This document shows positions 23,143 to 32,711 of a stretch of 32,711 bases of DNA, one piece after another (position 1 is the stretch's first letter; the number at the start of each line of letters is the position of its first letter). The notes under the pieces were generated by a model. That model saw only the letters and a program-made list of their open reading frames with translations, ran no database searches and was not told where the DNA came from. Location: assembly GCF_002902845.1 (NCBI RefSeq), contig NZ_PPTF01000022.1, forward strand, positions 1 to 32,711. Reading direction: 5' to 3'. Made by a program: the position numbers and the translations under genes. Origin of the DNA: Chromobacterium sinusclupearum (lineage in GTDB: Bacteria > Pseudomonadota > Gammaproteobacteria > Burkholderiales > Chromobacteriaceae).

Positions 23143-24839
23143 GCGTGACGGTTCAGCAGCGCGGCGGGCAATGCAAGGCGGCGGTGCTGGGCCGGCTGGA
23201 CACGCATGAGGACCGCTCGGCGTTGCTGGCCTTGCTGCGCACTGAGCCGGCCGAGCCGCTGGAACTGTGCTTCTACGATGCGGATATCTTGCCGCCGGAT
23301 GTGCTGTTGGCCATCGCGGACCGGCTGGACGCCGGCGGCAAACTGAAAATACAGGCCTATCACGCCTTGCTGGCGCACAGCCTGGCGCGGCTGAGCCTGC
23401 CGACGCGGCAGGTGGCGGCCAAGGTGGAAGAGCCGGGCGAAAGGCCGCCGCTGCGCGCGCTGGCGCTGGCCGGCTCCGCGCAGAGCCTGGAGCCGATTCT
23501 GCGCATCGTCGAGGCGTTGCCGTTGTCGGACGTGGTGGTGTTCATCGCCCAGCATGTCCAGGAGGATCAGGCCAATCTCTTGGATCAGCTGCTGAAGACG
23601 CGCACCGGCTATGTAGTGGAAATGCCGCAGCAGATGACGCCGGTGCGGCCGGGCACGGTCTATGTGGCGCCGCCCGGCCACCATATGAAGGTGGCGCACG
23701 GTTACGTCTACTTGACGCGCGACCGCCAGATACAGTTTGCCCGGCCCTCCATCGACGTGCTGTTCCAGTCGCTGGCCGCGGAGTATGGCGACAGCGCGTT
23801 GGCGGTTTTATTGTGCGGTTATGGACGCGACGGCGCCGATGGCTGCGCCGCGCTGCGCCAGGCAGGCGGCTGCGTCATCGTGCAGGATGGCGACGAGTGC
23901 GCGCCGGCGCGCGCCATGCCGGATGCCGCGCGCAACGACGGCCATTACGATTTTGTTCTGAAGCTGCCGGCCATCGCCAGCCTGGCCGCCTCGGCCGCGG
24001 CCGGCGCAGAGGCGGAACCAGACGGCGCGCTGCTGGATCTGTTTCTGGAGGCGCTGGCCAGCCACTATGGCTACGACTTCCGCCACTACCAGCGCGACAG
24101 CCTGAAGCGCCGCATCCTCAATCTGATGAGCCAGTTCAATCTGCGCGCTTTCTGCGATTTCCAGCGGGCGGTGCTGACCGACGCGGCGCTGTTCGAGCGC
24201 CTGTGCGCCGAGCTGCCGGTGGGGGTGACCAGCTTCTTCCGCCATCCGCAGCAGATGAAGCTGCTGCGCGATGAGATTCTGCCTTATCTGTCCAGTTTTC
24301 CGCTGATCAAGCTGTGGTCGGCTGGTTGCTCCACCGGCGAGGAGCCGTATTCCCTGGCCATCGTGCTGGAGGAGCTGGGCCTGCTCGACCGCAGCCATCT
24401 GTTCGCCACCGACTTGAATCCATACCTGTTGGAGCTGGGCAGCAGCGGCTTGTTTCCGGCCGGCGCGCTGGCGGCCAATCGCGAAAACTATCTGGCCAGC
24501 GGCGGGCCGCGGCTGTTCGACGCCTATCTGGCCGCCAACGGCCGTTTCCTGAAAATGGAAGACAGGCTGCGCCAGCGCATCCTGTTCTATCGCCATTCGC
24601 TGACCGACGAAGGCATCTTCAATGAATTCCAGCTCATTGTCTGCCGCAATGTGCTGATCTATTTTGACGCCGAGCTGCAGCGCCAAGTGCTGCGCCGCTT
24701 CGCCCGCTCGCTGCATGCCGAAGGCTTTCTGGCGCTGGGGCCGCAGGACGGCTTGCACCGCCAGGCGCTGGATGCCGGCTTCGAGCCGTATTGCAGCGGC
24801 AGTTACCTCTATCGCGTCGGCAGAGGAGCGGAACGATGA
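23139..24839 (+). CDS. CheB-CheR fusion: methylesterase and methyltransferase in one protein
   Basis: A 566-residue protein. Residues 1-95 form an N-terminal domain I cannot name, with STAS-like spacing. A CheB-type methylesterase domain (about 105-285) keeps the triad Ser113 (LAGSAQS), His139 (IAQHV) and Asp231 (GRDGADG). A CheR methyltransferase (about 305-566) has [16 protein letters not shown], the SAM loop [15 protein letters not shown] near residue 395, and [10 protein letters not shown]. CheR methylates and CheB demethylates glutamates of chemoreceptors; no chemoreceptor, cheA or cheW is nearby, so the partner kinase is the likely substrate or effector. ATG lies in the ATGA overlap with the upstream stop, indicating translational coupling. 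The CheB receiver domain is absent. Confidence 0.92.
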   Translation: MSVTVQQRGGQCKAAVLGRLDTHEDRSALLALLRTEPAEPLELCFYDADILPPDVLLAIADRLDAGGKLKIQAYHALLAHSLARLSLPTRQVAAKVEEPGERPPLRALALAGSAQSLEPILRIVEALPLSDVVVFIAQHVQEDQANLLDQLLKTRTGYVVEMPQQMTPVRPGTVYVAPPGHHMKVAHGYVYLTRDRQIQFARPSIDVLFQSLAAEYGDSALAVLLCGYGRDGADGCAALRQAGGCVIVQDGDECAPARAMPDAARNDGHYDFVLKLPAIASLAASAAAGAEAEPDGALLDLFLEALASHYGYDFRHYQRDSLKRRILNLMSQFNLRAFCDFQRAVLTDAALFERLCAELPVGVTSFFRHPQQMKLLRDEILPYLSSFPLIKLWSAGCSTGEEPYSLAIVLEELGLLDRSHLFATDLNPYLLELGSSGLFPAGALAANRENYLASGGPRLFDAYLAANGRFLKMEDRLRQRILFYRHSLTDEGIFNEFQLIVCRNVLIYFDAELQRQVLRRFARSLHAEGFLALGPQDGLHRQALDAGFEPYCSGSYLYRVGRGAER

Positions 24840-27241
24840 GCGCCAGCTTCGCCATTCTGGTGGTGGACGACAATCCCAACAACCGCGTCACGCTGCGCGC
24901 CTTGTTGTCCAGGCTGTCCGACTGCGAGGTGCGGGAGGCCGCCTCCGGCGAAGAGGCTTTGATGGCCACGCTGGAGCACGATGTCAACCTGATCCTGCTG
25001 GATGTGCAGATGCCGGGCATGGATGGTTTCGAGACGGCCGGCCATCTGCAGATGACCGAGCGAACCCGCGGCATCCCCATCGTCTTTGTCACCGCCATCT
25101 TCAAGGCCGAGGAGTTCATCAGCCGCGGCTACGGCCTGGGCGCGGTGGACTATCTGATGAAGCCGCTGGACGACAATCTGCTGCTGAACCGGGTGCGGTT
25201 GTACCAGAAGCTGCATGAGCGCGAGACGGCGTTGCACGCGCGCAGCCTGGCGCTGCAGCAGGCCAACACCCAACTGACCGAGGCGCTGGGCGAATTGCAG
25301 CGCAGCAGCGCCGAGCTGGCGGAAGCGCGAGACGCCGCCGAGGCCGCCAACCGCGCCAAGAGCGATTTCCTGGCGGTGATGAGCCATGAGATACGCACGC
25401 CGCTGAATGGCGTGATCGGCATGACCGACCTGCTGCTGCGCACCCGGCTGGACGAGCAGCAGCGTCATTACGTCAATGTGGTGCATCGTTCCGGCGAGAA
25501 CCTGCTGTCCATCATCAGCGACATCCTGGACTTCTCCAAGATCGAATCCGGCCGCTTTGAGCTGGACAGCCAGCCGTTCTGCCTCAATCAACTGGTGGAG
25601 GAGATCGTCGAGCGGCTGGCCCCGGTGGCCTGCGGCAAGGGGCTGGAGCTGATGTGCGCGCTGCCCTTGGAGCCGGTGGACGTGTTTGGCGACGGCAAGC
25701 GGCTGGGCCAGGTGCTGACCAATCTGATCGGCAACGCGGTGAAGTTCACCGAGTCCGGCCAGGTGGTGGCGCGGGTGGACAGGCTGGAGGAAAGCAAGAC
25801 CGAGGTGGCATGCCGCTTCAGCGTCCGCGACACCGGCATCGGCATTTCGCCGGAGCAGCGCAGCCGGCTGTTTCAGCCCTTTTCGCAGGCTGACAGCTCC
25901 ACCACCCGCCGATTTGGCGGCACCGGTTTGGGGCTGGTGATTTCACAGCGCCTGGTGGGCATGATGGGCGGTGTGATCGACCTGGAAAGCGAGTTGGGCG
26001 CCGGCACCGAATTCCATTTCATTTTGCGGCTGCCGCGCGCCCCGCGCAGCCAGCCGCCGGAGCCGACCGAGCTGCTGAGCCGGCTGCATGTGCTGGTGTT
26101 GGATGACAACGCCACCAATCTGGAAATCCTGCGCAGCCAGCTCGAGTCGTGGCGCTGCCGGGTGCGCGTGTGCCAGCATCCCGACGAGGCGCTGAGCTTG
26201 CTGGATACGCCGGAAGGGCGCTTCGACCTGATCCTGTCCGACATGATGATGCCGGAGATGGATGGGCGGATGTTTCTGGAAGCGGCGCGCCAGCGCATGC
26301 GGGACGCCATGCCGCCCGCCATCATTCTGAGTTCCGCTGCCGATGATTTCCAGCAGTTGAACGCCGCCGCCAAGCTGGCGCGCCAGGTGTTGACCAAGCC
26401 GGTTCGCCGATCCGACCTTTACAACGCCTTGTTGCAGGCGCGCGCGCCGACCGTCGCCGCAGAGGGGGCGCATGGCGCGCCGCCGCAGACGCTCAGCGGC
26501 AGGGTGTTGCTGGTGGAGGATAATCTGGTCAATCAGGAACTGGCGCAGGCCATGTTGCGCAATCTGGGGTGCGAGGTGGAGCTGGCGCGCAATGGCGAAG
26601 AGGCCTTGGCTCGTTGCGCCCAGAGCCGCTTCGATCTGGTTTTGATGGACTGTGAAATGCCGGTGCTGGACGGATGGCAGACCACCCGCGCGATTCGCGA
26701 GCGGGAAGCCGGCGGCGAGCGGCTGACCATTATCGCGCTGACAGCCAATGCCGGCGCCGGCGATCGTGAACGCTGCCTGCAGACGGGCATGGATGACTAT
26801 CTGGCCAAGCCTTTCACGCAGAATGCCTTGCTGGAAGTGCTGGCGCGCTGGATGAAGCCGGGGGCGGATCGCCCGGATGAGGCATCGTCTGACGAGGAAG
26901 ACGAGGGCTGGCTCGATCCGCAGGCGCTGGCAGGCATCCGCGACATCGATCCCGGATTGTTGCCGCGGATGGTGGCGGCCTGGCTGGCGGAAGGGCCGCG
27001 GCTCTTGGCCGCCATACATCAGGCGGCCAAGAGCGGCGACGGCAAGGAACTGTTCCGCGCCGCCCATGCGCTGAAGAACGGCGCCGGCAGCGTAGGCGCG
27101 AAGCGTCTGGCCGAGCTATGCCAGCTGCTGGAGCAGCTGGGCAAAGCCGACGATCTGGTGGATGCGGCCAGTGTGGTAGAAGACCTGGATCAGGTTTTCT
27201 ACCACTCGCAGGAAGCGCTGAAGGCGCTGCGCGAAGAGTAG
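24836..27241 (+). CDS. Soluble hybrid kinase: receiver-HisKA-HATPase-receiver-receiver-HPt
   Basis: An 801-residue cytoplasmic protein. The first receiver has Asp56 ([13 protein letters not shown]), then a coiled linker (about 135-175) and a kinase with His184 ([10 protein letters not shown]), DTGIGIS and [12 protein letters not shown] second receiver carries Asp469 ([13 protein letters not shown]), a third Asp605 ([13 protein letters not shown] with [11 protein letters not shown]), and a C-terminal HPt domain has His744 ([12 protein letters not shown]). It can accept phosphate at the first receiver, trans- or autophosphorylate, and export phosphate through the HPt. It has no membrane segment or DNA-binding domain. 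The ATG overlaps the CheB-CheR stop (ATGA). It ends 14 bases from convergent fabI with no terminator visible. Confidence 0.93.
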   Translation: MSASFAILVVDDNPNNRVTLRALLSRLSDCEVREAASGEEALMATLEHDVNLILLDVQMPGMDGFETAGHLQMTERTRGIPIVFVTAIFKAEEFISRGYGLGAVDYLMKPLDDNLLLNRVRLYQKLHERETALHARSLALQQANTQLTEALGELQRSSAELAEARDAAEAANRAKSDFLAVMSHEIRTPLNGVIGMTDLLLRTRLDEQQRHYVNVVHRSGENLLSIISDILDFSKIESGRFELDSQPFCLNQLVEEIVERLAPVACGKGLELMCALPLEPVDVFGDGKRLGQVLTNLIGNAVKFTESGQVVARVDRLEESKTEVACRFSVRDTGIGISPEQRSRLFQPFSQADSSTTRRFGGTGLGLVISQRLVGMMGGVIDLESELGAGTEFHFILRLPRAPRSQPPEPTELLSRLHVLVLDDNATNLEILRSQLESWRCRVRVCQHPDEALSLLDTPEGRFDLILSDMMMPEMDGRMFLEAARQRMRDAMPPAIILSSAADDFQQLNAAAKLARQVLTKPVRRSDLYNALLQARAPTVAAEGAHGAPPQTLSGRVLLVEDNLVNQELAQAMLRNLGCEVELARNGEEALARCAQSRFDLVLMDCEMPVLDGWQTTRAIREREAGGERLTIIALTANAGAGDRERCLQTGMDDYLAKPFTQNALLEVLARWMKPGADRPDEASSDEEDEGWLDPQALAGIRDIDPGLLPRMVAAWLAEGPRLLAAIHQAAKSGDGKELFRAAHALKNGAGSVGAKRLAELCQLLEQLGKADDLVDAASVVEDLDQVFYHSQEALKALREE

Positions 27242-27255
27242 CGCGGGATGCCTGC

Positions 27256-28041
27256 TTATTCCGGCACGTTCAGCGCGTTGACGCTGTAGCCGGCGTCGAC
27301 GTAAGTGATCTCGCCGGTGATGCCGGAGGACAGGTCCGACAGCAGGAAGGCGGCGGCGTTGCCCACTTCCTCGGTGGTCACGTTGCGGCGCAGACAGGCT
27401 TGGCCGGCCGCCATGTTCAGCAGCTTGGAGAAGCCGGAGATGCCGGAGGCGGCCAGGGTCTTGATCGGGCCGGCGGAGATGCCGTTGACGCGGATGCCTT
27501 CCTTGCCCAGGCTGGCGGCCATGAAGCGGACCGAGGCTTCCAGGCTGGCCTTGGCCAAGCCCATCACGTTGTAGTTCGGTATCGCCCGCACCGCGCCCAG
27601 GTAGGACAGCGTCAAGAGCGCGGCCTTGCGGCCCTGCATCATCGGGCGGGCGGCCTTGGCCAGCGCCGGGAAGCTGTAGGACGACACGTCGTGCGCGATC
27701 TGGAAAGCCTCGCGGCTCAGCGAATCCAGGAAGTCGCCTTCCAGCGCTTCGCGCGGGGCAAAACCGATAGAGTGCACCAGACCATCCAGGCCATCCCATT
27801 CCTTGCCCAGCTCGACGAACAGCTGATTGATCTCGTCGTCGTTCTGCACATCGCAGCGGTAGACCAGCTTGGAGCCGAAGTCCGCCGCCATTTCACGGAC
27901 GCGAGTCTCCAGCTTGTCCACCACATAGGTGAAAGCCAGTTCGGCGCCTTCGCGATGACAGGCTTGCGCGATGCCGTAAGCGATGGAGCGGTTGGAGATC
28001 ATGCCGGTGATCAGGATTTTCTTGCCTTGCAGAAAGCCCAT
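27256..28041 (-). CDS. fabI: Enoyl-[acyl-carrier-protein] reductase (NADH)
   Basis: A 261-residue enzyme of the FabI family performing the last reduction of each fatty-acid elongation cycle; the target of triclosan in other bacteria. [24 protein letters not shown] is the FabI N-terminus. [24 protein letters not shown] contains the catalytic Tyr and Lys with six residues between them, and [12 protein letters not shown] the substrate loop. The ATG at 28041 follows AAGGA at six bases. A TATAAT box lies 31 bases upstream. It is divergent from trxA and converges with the hybrid-kinase operon. Confidence 0.97.
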   Translation of the reverse strand: MGFLQGKKILITGMISNRSIAYGIAQACHREGAELAFTYVVDKLETRVREMAADFGSKLVYRCDVQNDDEINQLFVELGKEWDGLDGLVHSIGFAPREALEGDFLDSLSREAFQIAHDVSSYSFPALAKAARPMMQGRKAALLTLSYLGAVRAIPNYNVMGLAKASLEASVRFMAASLGKEGIRVNGISAGPIKTLAASGISGFSKLLNMAAGQACLRRNVTTEEVGNAAAFLLSDLSSGITGEITYVDAGYSVNALNVPE

Positions 28042-28071
28042 TTGGTGTCCTTCACATGTAAACAGCGCGAC

Positions 28072-28077
28072 ATTATA
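28072..28077 (-). promoter_or_regulatory. Candidate -10 box of fabI
   Basis: A perfect TATAAT on the minus strand lies 31 bases upstream of the fabI ATG. It would give a leader of about 24 bases. The -35 region at 15-17 bases spacing (CTGCAA or GCTGCA) is weak. Confidence 0.5.
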
Positions 28078-28235
28078 CCGAATGGCAGCCATTTGCAGCA
28101 GCCATCCATGCGCTGGATGCAGTATATAACCCGATGATAGGCAGGGATTCTTCCGCGCAGCATGCGGTTGCCGCGAGCGGCTGCGCTTGCTACCATCGGG
28201 GATTAGGCAAGCTATTTAATTTCGACGAGGAAGCC

Positions 28236-28562
28236 ATGAGCGATTTGATCCATCACGTAACCGACGATTCTTTCGAACAAGACGTGCTGAAGGCCGACAC
28301 CCCGGTGCTGGTTGACTACTGGGCCGAATGGTGTGGTCCGTGCAAGATGATCGCTCCGATTCTGGACGAAGTGGCGACCGCCTACGCCGGCAAGCTGAAA
28401 GTGGCCAAGCTGAACATCGACCAGAACGAGCAGACTCCGCCGAAGTTCGGCATCCGCGGCATCCCGACCCTGATGCTGTTCAAGGATGGCCAGGTTGTGG
28501 CCACCAAGGTTGGCGCGCTGTCCAAGAGCCAGCTGACCGCCTTCATTGACAGCCAACTGTAA
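28236..28562 (+). CDS. trxA: Thioredoxin 1
   Basis: A 108-residue protein of standard thioredoxin length. The active site [10 protein letters not shown] lies at about residues 29-38, followed by the conserved cis-proline loop [14 protein letters not shown]. It reduces disulfides in many cytoplasmic proteins. The ATG at 28236 follows GAGG at five bases and gives the family N-terminus. The order trxA then rho is the same as in E. coli, with a 123-base leader between them. Confidence 0.98.
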   Translation: MSDLIHHVTDDSFEQDVLKADTPVLVDYWAEWCGPCKMIAPILDEVATAYAGKLKVAKLNIDQNEQTPPKFGIRGIPTLMLFKDGQVVATKVGALSKSQLTAFIDSQL

Positions 28563-28592
28563 AGCGTCTATTCTCCACGCACAATCTTCAAG

Positions 28593-28617
28593 GCGGGTGG
28601 CATAAAAAGCCGCCCGC
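28593..28617 (+). promoter_or_regulatory. Hairpin in the trxA-rho leader
   Basis: GCGGGTGGC (28593-28601) pairs with GCCGCCCGC (28609-28617), including one G-U pair, with loop ATAAAAA. Only a short T run follows, at 28621-28623. It could weaken read-through from trxA into rho. Rho autoregulates through its leader in other bacteria, so a role in that control is possible but inferred. Confidence 0.45.
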
Positions 28618-28685
28618 TCCGTTTACGCTTCCACACCCCCGACGGCGTTCCGCCTGAATACTACCGAGTCGACCTCACGACCGCT

Positions 28686-29942
<1,257 letters not shown>

Positions 29943-29961
29943 GCGGCCCTCGTCGCAAAAC

Positions 29962-29993
29962 ATGCCAGACCATGCCGGTCTGGCATTTTTTTT
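29962..29993 (+). terminator. Rho-independent terminator of rho
   Basis: Perfect 9-bp stem ATGCCAGAC (29962-29970) with GTCTGGCAT (29978-29986), loop CATGCCG, followed by eight T including the stem end. It lies 19 bases after the rho stop and 13 bases before the next start codon. Confidence 0.95.
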
Positions 29994-30006
29994 GGTACAT
30001 TGAGAC

Positions 30007-30645
30007 ATGGATTTGCCAAGCCGCGTTTTTCAAATGGAGTGGTTCTCGGCGATCGGCACCGCCGCCTTCGCCGTGTCCGGTTATCTGGTGGGCATCCGCA
30101 AGCGGCTCGACGTGTTGGGCATCCTGATTCTGGCGGTGGTGACGGCCATCGGCGGCGGCATCATCCGCGACGTGCTGGTGAATCGGGTGCCGCGGGTGTT
30201 TTTCGATTACACCAATCTGGCCATCATCGCCGCGACGGTGCTGCTGGCTTGGCTGCTGGGCCTGCACCGCCGGCGCAGCCGGGCATTGGAAGGGTTGTTC
30301 GTGGTGGCCGATTCGCTCGGCCTGGTGGCGTTCAGCCTGACCGGCGCCCAGGTGGGCCTGATGTTCGATCTCAACGCCTTTGGCGTGGTGGCGCTGGGCT
30401 TCATCACCGCAGTCGGCGGCGGGGTGGTGCGCGACATGATGGTCAACGACGTGCCCTTCATCCTGCATAGGGATTTCTACGGCACGGTGGCTATTGTGGT
30501 GGCAGGCGGGCTGTGGCTGTTCGACAAACTCGGCTGGGTGGGAATCTGGTCCTTGCAATTGCTGTTCTGGCTGGGGCTGGCGTTGCGCATGCTGGCCCAT
30601 TCCCGCGAGATCACGCTGCCCAAGATAGGCAGGCGCGAGCAGTAA
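30007..30645 (+). CDS. TRIC / UPF0126 family membrane cation channel
   Basis: A 212-residue membrane protein with about seven hydrophobic segments. It contains two copies of the family repeat: GIRKRLDVLGI with TAIGGGIIRDVLVNRVP, and AFGVVALGF with TAVGGGVVRDMMVNDVP. Prokaryotic TRIC proteins are trimeric monovalent-cation channels of the inner membrane; glycine transport has been proposed for some. The ATG at 30007 is only 13 bases after the rho terminator and lacks a clear ribosome-binding site. An alternative ATG at 30034 has none either. The gap to the next gene is 13 bases, so it is probably co-transcribed with the Nudix gene. Confidence 0.92.
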   Translation: MDLPSRVFQMEWFSAIGTAAFAVSGYLVGIRKRLDVLGILILAVVTAIGGGIIRDVLVNRVPRVFFDYTNLAIIAATVLLAWLLGLHRRRSRALEGLFVVADSLGLVAFSLTGAQVGLMFDLNAFGVVALGFITAVGGGVVRDMMVNDVPFILHRDFYGTVAIVVAGGLWLFDKLGWVGIWSLQLLFWLGLALRMLAHSREITLPKIGRREQ

Positions 30646-30658
30646 AAAGGAAAATAAA

Positions 30659-31258
30659 ATGTGGTCGATGGAGGCAGAAGAAGCCGCGGGGCGGATTGCC
30701 CAGCGGCTGCGCGCATATGATTTCACCGGCAAGGCGGGCGACTTGCCGTGTCGTCCCGTGCGCGAAGGCTTGCGCCCGGCCGCGGTGCTGATTCCGCTGG
30801 TGTGGCACGCGGACGAGCCTACGGTGCTGTTCACCCGGCGCGCGGATCACCTGCCCAGCCATCCGGGGCAGGTCAGTTTTCCCGGCGGCAAGCGGGAGGC
30901 GGACGATGCGTCCGCCGAGGCGGCGGCCTTGCGCGAAGCGCGCGAGGAAACCGGTTTGCCGGAGTCCGAGGTGAGGGTGCTGGGTTGCCTGCCGGATTAC
31001 GTGACGGTGACCGGCTTCGTGGTGACTCCCGTGGTGGGCATGCTGCAGCCGCCCTTGGCGCTGTCGCCGGCGCCGGACGAGGTGGCCGAGGTGTTCGAGG
31101 TGCCGCTGCGGAATCTGCTGGACAAGTCGGCTTATAGCCGGCATGACTATGTGCGCGATGGCGTGGCCGGGCAATATCTGGCCTTGGAGTGGCGGCGCTA
31201 TACCATCTGGGGCGCCACCGCGGCCATGATGTGGATGCTGGCCGACGCGCTGGCTTGA
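30659..31258 (+). CDS. Nudix hydrolase, CoA pyrophosphatase type (NudL-like)
   Basis: A 199-residue enzyme. LFTRRADHLPSHPGQVSFPGGK matches the UPF0035 (NuCoA) signature that precedes the Nudix box in CoA diphosphatases. The box ends in REAREETGL with the metal-binding glutamates. The first glutamate of the strict Nudix consensus is replaced, as in E. coli NudL, where the corresponding segment also has Asp/Ala. Such enzymes cleave CoA or its derivatives to 3',5'-ADP and 4'-phosphopantetheine. AAGGA lies eight bases before the ATG. It lies 13 bases downstream of the channel gene and converges with the diguanylate cyclase gene. Confidence 0.9.
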   Translation: MWSMEAEEAAGRIAQRLRAYDFTGKAGDLPCRPVREGLRPAAVLIPLVWHADEPTVLFTRRADHLPSHPGQVSFPGGKREADDASAEAAALREAREETGLPESEVRVLGCLPDYVTVTGFVVTPVVGMLQPPLALSPAPDEVAEVFEVPLRNLLDKSAYSRHDYVRDGVAGQYLALEWRRYTIWGATAAMMWMLADALA

Positions 31259-31349
31259 GCCGGCATGGGGTTTGTTTGTCGGATTCAGCCCCGCCAGGCG
31301 ATGGCGGAGGTTTCGTGGGCCGCCTGGGGCCGTTGGAGCAGGCTGTCGC

Positions 31350-32711
31350 TCAGGGCGTGTCCTGATCGCACAGGATGATGTTGCGGCCGGACAGCTTGGC
31401 TTCGTACAACAGCTTGTCGGCGCGCGACACCATGGTGGCCGGCGTGTCGCCGGGCCGCCAGTCGGTGATGCCGCCGCTGAACGTGATGCGCTGTTCGACG
31501 AAAGGGAAGGTGGTGTGGGTCAGCGCCATCTGCATCCGCAGCATCACCTTGTGGGCGTCGCGCAGCCGGGTATAGGGGAAGACCACCATGAATTCTTCGC
31601 CGCCGATGCGGGCGTTGATGTCGGTATTGCGCGTGGAATCCCGCAGCGCGTTGGCGACGGCCACCAGCACATCGTCGCCAGCCTGATGGCCATATTGGTC
31701 GTTGAATTTCTTGAAGTGGTCGATATCGAATACCGCAATCGCCATGGTTTGGCCGTAGCGCTCGCAGCGGCTGATCTCATCCTTCAGCACCATATCGCCG
31801 TGGCGGCGGTTGTATAGCCGGGTCAGCGGGTCGGTGATGGCCATTTCCGCCAATTGCAGATTGCTTTCATGCAGCTGTTGTTCCAGTTGCTTGCGCCCGG
31901 AGATGTCGTACATGGCGATCAGCGAGGACGGCGCGCCTTCGCGGTTCAGCTGTTGCAGCGACACGATCGCCCACAGGCGGCTCTTGTCTTCCAGTTCCAG
32001 TTCGATCTCGCGTTGCAGCGCGTCTTCGCCGTCCAGCAGCCAGCGCTCCACCGGCTGCAGTTTCAGCGGCAGGTTCAATTCGCGGCCGGCGGCCTCGGGC
32101 TGCTGCGGCGGCAAGCGCAGCAGCTCCCGCGCCGGCGCGTTGGCGTGCTGGATGCGCAGCGTTTGAGGATTCACCAGCAGCAGGGCGAGCGGGGCGGTAT
32201 CGAGAATGCGGCGCGCCTGCTCCTCGCTTTCGCGGATGCGCTCGTTGCCGCGCAGCAGCTGTTGATGCTGATTGAGGTTGGACAGGTGCTTGCGCAGCGC
32301 CAGCAGCGTCAGCGCGGCCACGAACAGCCAGCCCGGCAGCGCCAGCCAGGCCTTGTCCCAGACATAACGGGTGAAATCCTCGCGCGAGATGCCCACCGCC
32401 ACCTGGAACGGGTAATTGCCGGTCTGGCGCACGCTGTACAGCCGCATCGAACCGTCAAAGCTGGACGGCGCGCTGAACAGCATCTGGCTGGCATCGCGCG
32501 ACAGCATGATGTGCGGCTGCAAGGGCCGATAGCTTTGCGGGTCGAGACCTTCCACTTTGGGCCAGCGCGCCACGGTCAGCTGGCGCTGGTCCAGCACCAG
32601 GATTTCGCCGTGTTCGCCCACGGTGAGGCGGCTGACCTCATCCTGGAAAAAGTTGTGATTGATCAGGCCGGTAGCCATGCCGATCAGGTTGCCGTCGGCG
32701 TCGTACAGCTT
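31350..32711 (-). CDS. Membrane-anchored PAS-GGDEF diguanylate cyclase, 5' end outside window
   Basis: The last 453 residues of a larger protein; the open frame runs to the window edge without a clear start. The first visible residues (KLYDADGNLIG) and the following 100 look like the end of a periplasmic Cache-type sensor. A transmembrane segment (LALPGWLFVAALTLLAL) follows, then a PAS domain (RRILDTAPLALLLVNPQTLR to YDISGRKQLE). The GGDEF domain has DPLTRLYNRR, FDIDHFKKFNDQYGH and an intact GGEEF active site, so c-di-GMP synthesis is expected. The RxxD inhibitory site is not obvious. It opposes in activity the EAL protein at 17085-19229. Confidence 0.93.
   Translation of the reverse strand, partial: KLYDADGNLIGMATGLINHNFFQDEVSRLTVGEHGEILVLDQRQLTVARWPKVEGLDPQSYRPLQPHIMLSRDASQMLFSAPSSFDGSMRLYSVRQTGNYPFQVAVGISREDFTRYVWDKAWLALPGWLFVAALTLLALRKHLSNLNQHQQLLRGNERIRESEEQARRILDTAPLALLLVNPQTLRIQHANAPARELLRLPPQQPEAAGRELNLPLKLQPVERWLLDGEDALQREIELELEDKSRLWAIVSLQQLNREGAPSSLIAMYDISGRKQLEQQLHESNLQLAEMAITDPLTRLYNRRHGDMVLKDEISRCERYGQTMAIAVFDIDHFKKFNDQYGHQAGDDVLVAVANALRDSTRNTDINARIGGEEFMVVFPYTRLRDAHKVMLRMQMALTHTTFPFVEQRITFSGGITDWRPGDTPATMVSRADKLLYEAKLSGRNIILCDQDTP

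Overview
The window looks like a chromosomal segment of a high-GC betaproteobacterium of the order Neisseriales, most probably Chromobacterium or a close relative. This rests on the 5S rRNA sequence, the strong GC bias in most genes and recognisable housekeeping proteins (PutA, MetE, FabI, TrxA, Rho). I had no database access, so the assignment is by recognition only.

Layout. Positions 1-315 are the 3' end of a ribosomal RNA operon: the end of one 5S rRNA gene, a short spacer with two perfect hairpins, a second complete 5S gene and a strong terminator. Positions 356-4059 hold a visibly less GC-rich cassette: a LysR regulator facing away from a lipocalin-like protein, a Bcr/CflA-type drug efflux transporter and a short-chain dehydrogenase. 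About 650 bases with no convincing gene follow, and then putA (proline catabolism), an orphan branched-chain-amino-acid-type binding lipoprotein, a small membrane protein and a Cys-rich DUF1289-CWC fusion. Positions 10647-16249 mix methionine and cobalamin genes: bluB and metR on the minus strand, divergent metE, then cobQ. A CysQ-type phosphatase follows on the minus strand.

Positions 17085-27241 are the most elaborate part, a signalling block. A receiver-PAS-GGDEF(degenerate)-EAL protein is transcribed away from a three-gene operon whose members overlap by ATGA. These encode a membrane hybrid histidine kinase with three receiver-like domains, a CheB-CheR fusion protein, and a soluble receiver-kinase-receiver-receiver-HPt protein. 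Together they contain all the parts of a multistep phosphorelay with a built-in methylation/demethylation pair and a likely c-di-GMP output.

The rest is housekeeping: fabI (minus), trxA and rho in the widely conserved order, a TRIC/UPF0126 membrane channel, a CoA-type Nudix hydrolase, and the 3' portion of a membrane-bound GGEEF diguanylate cyclase that runs off the right end. No CRISPR array, insertion sequence, prophage or tRNA gene was seen.
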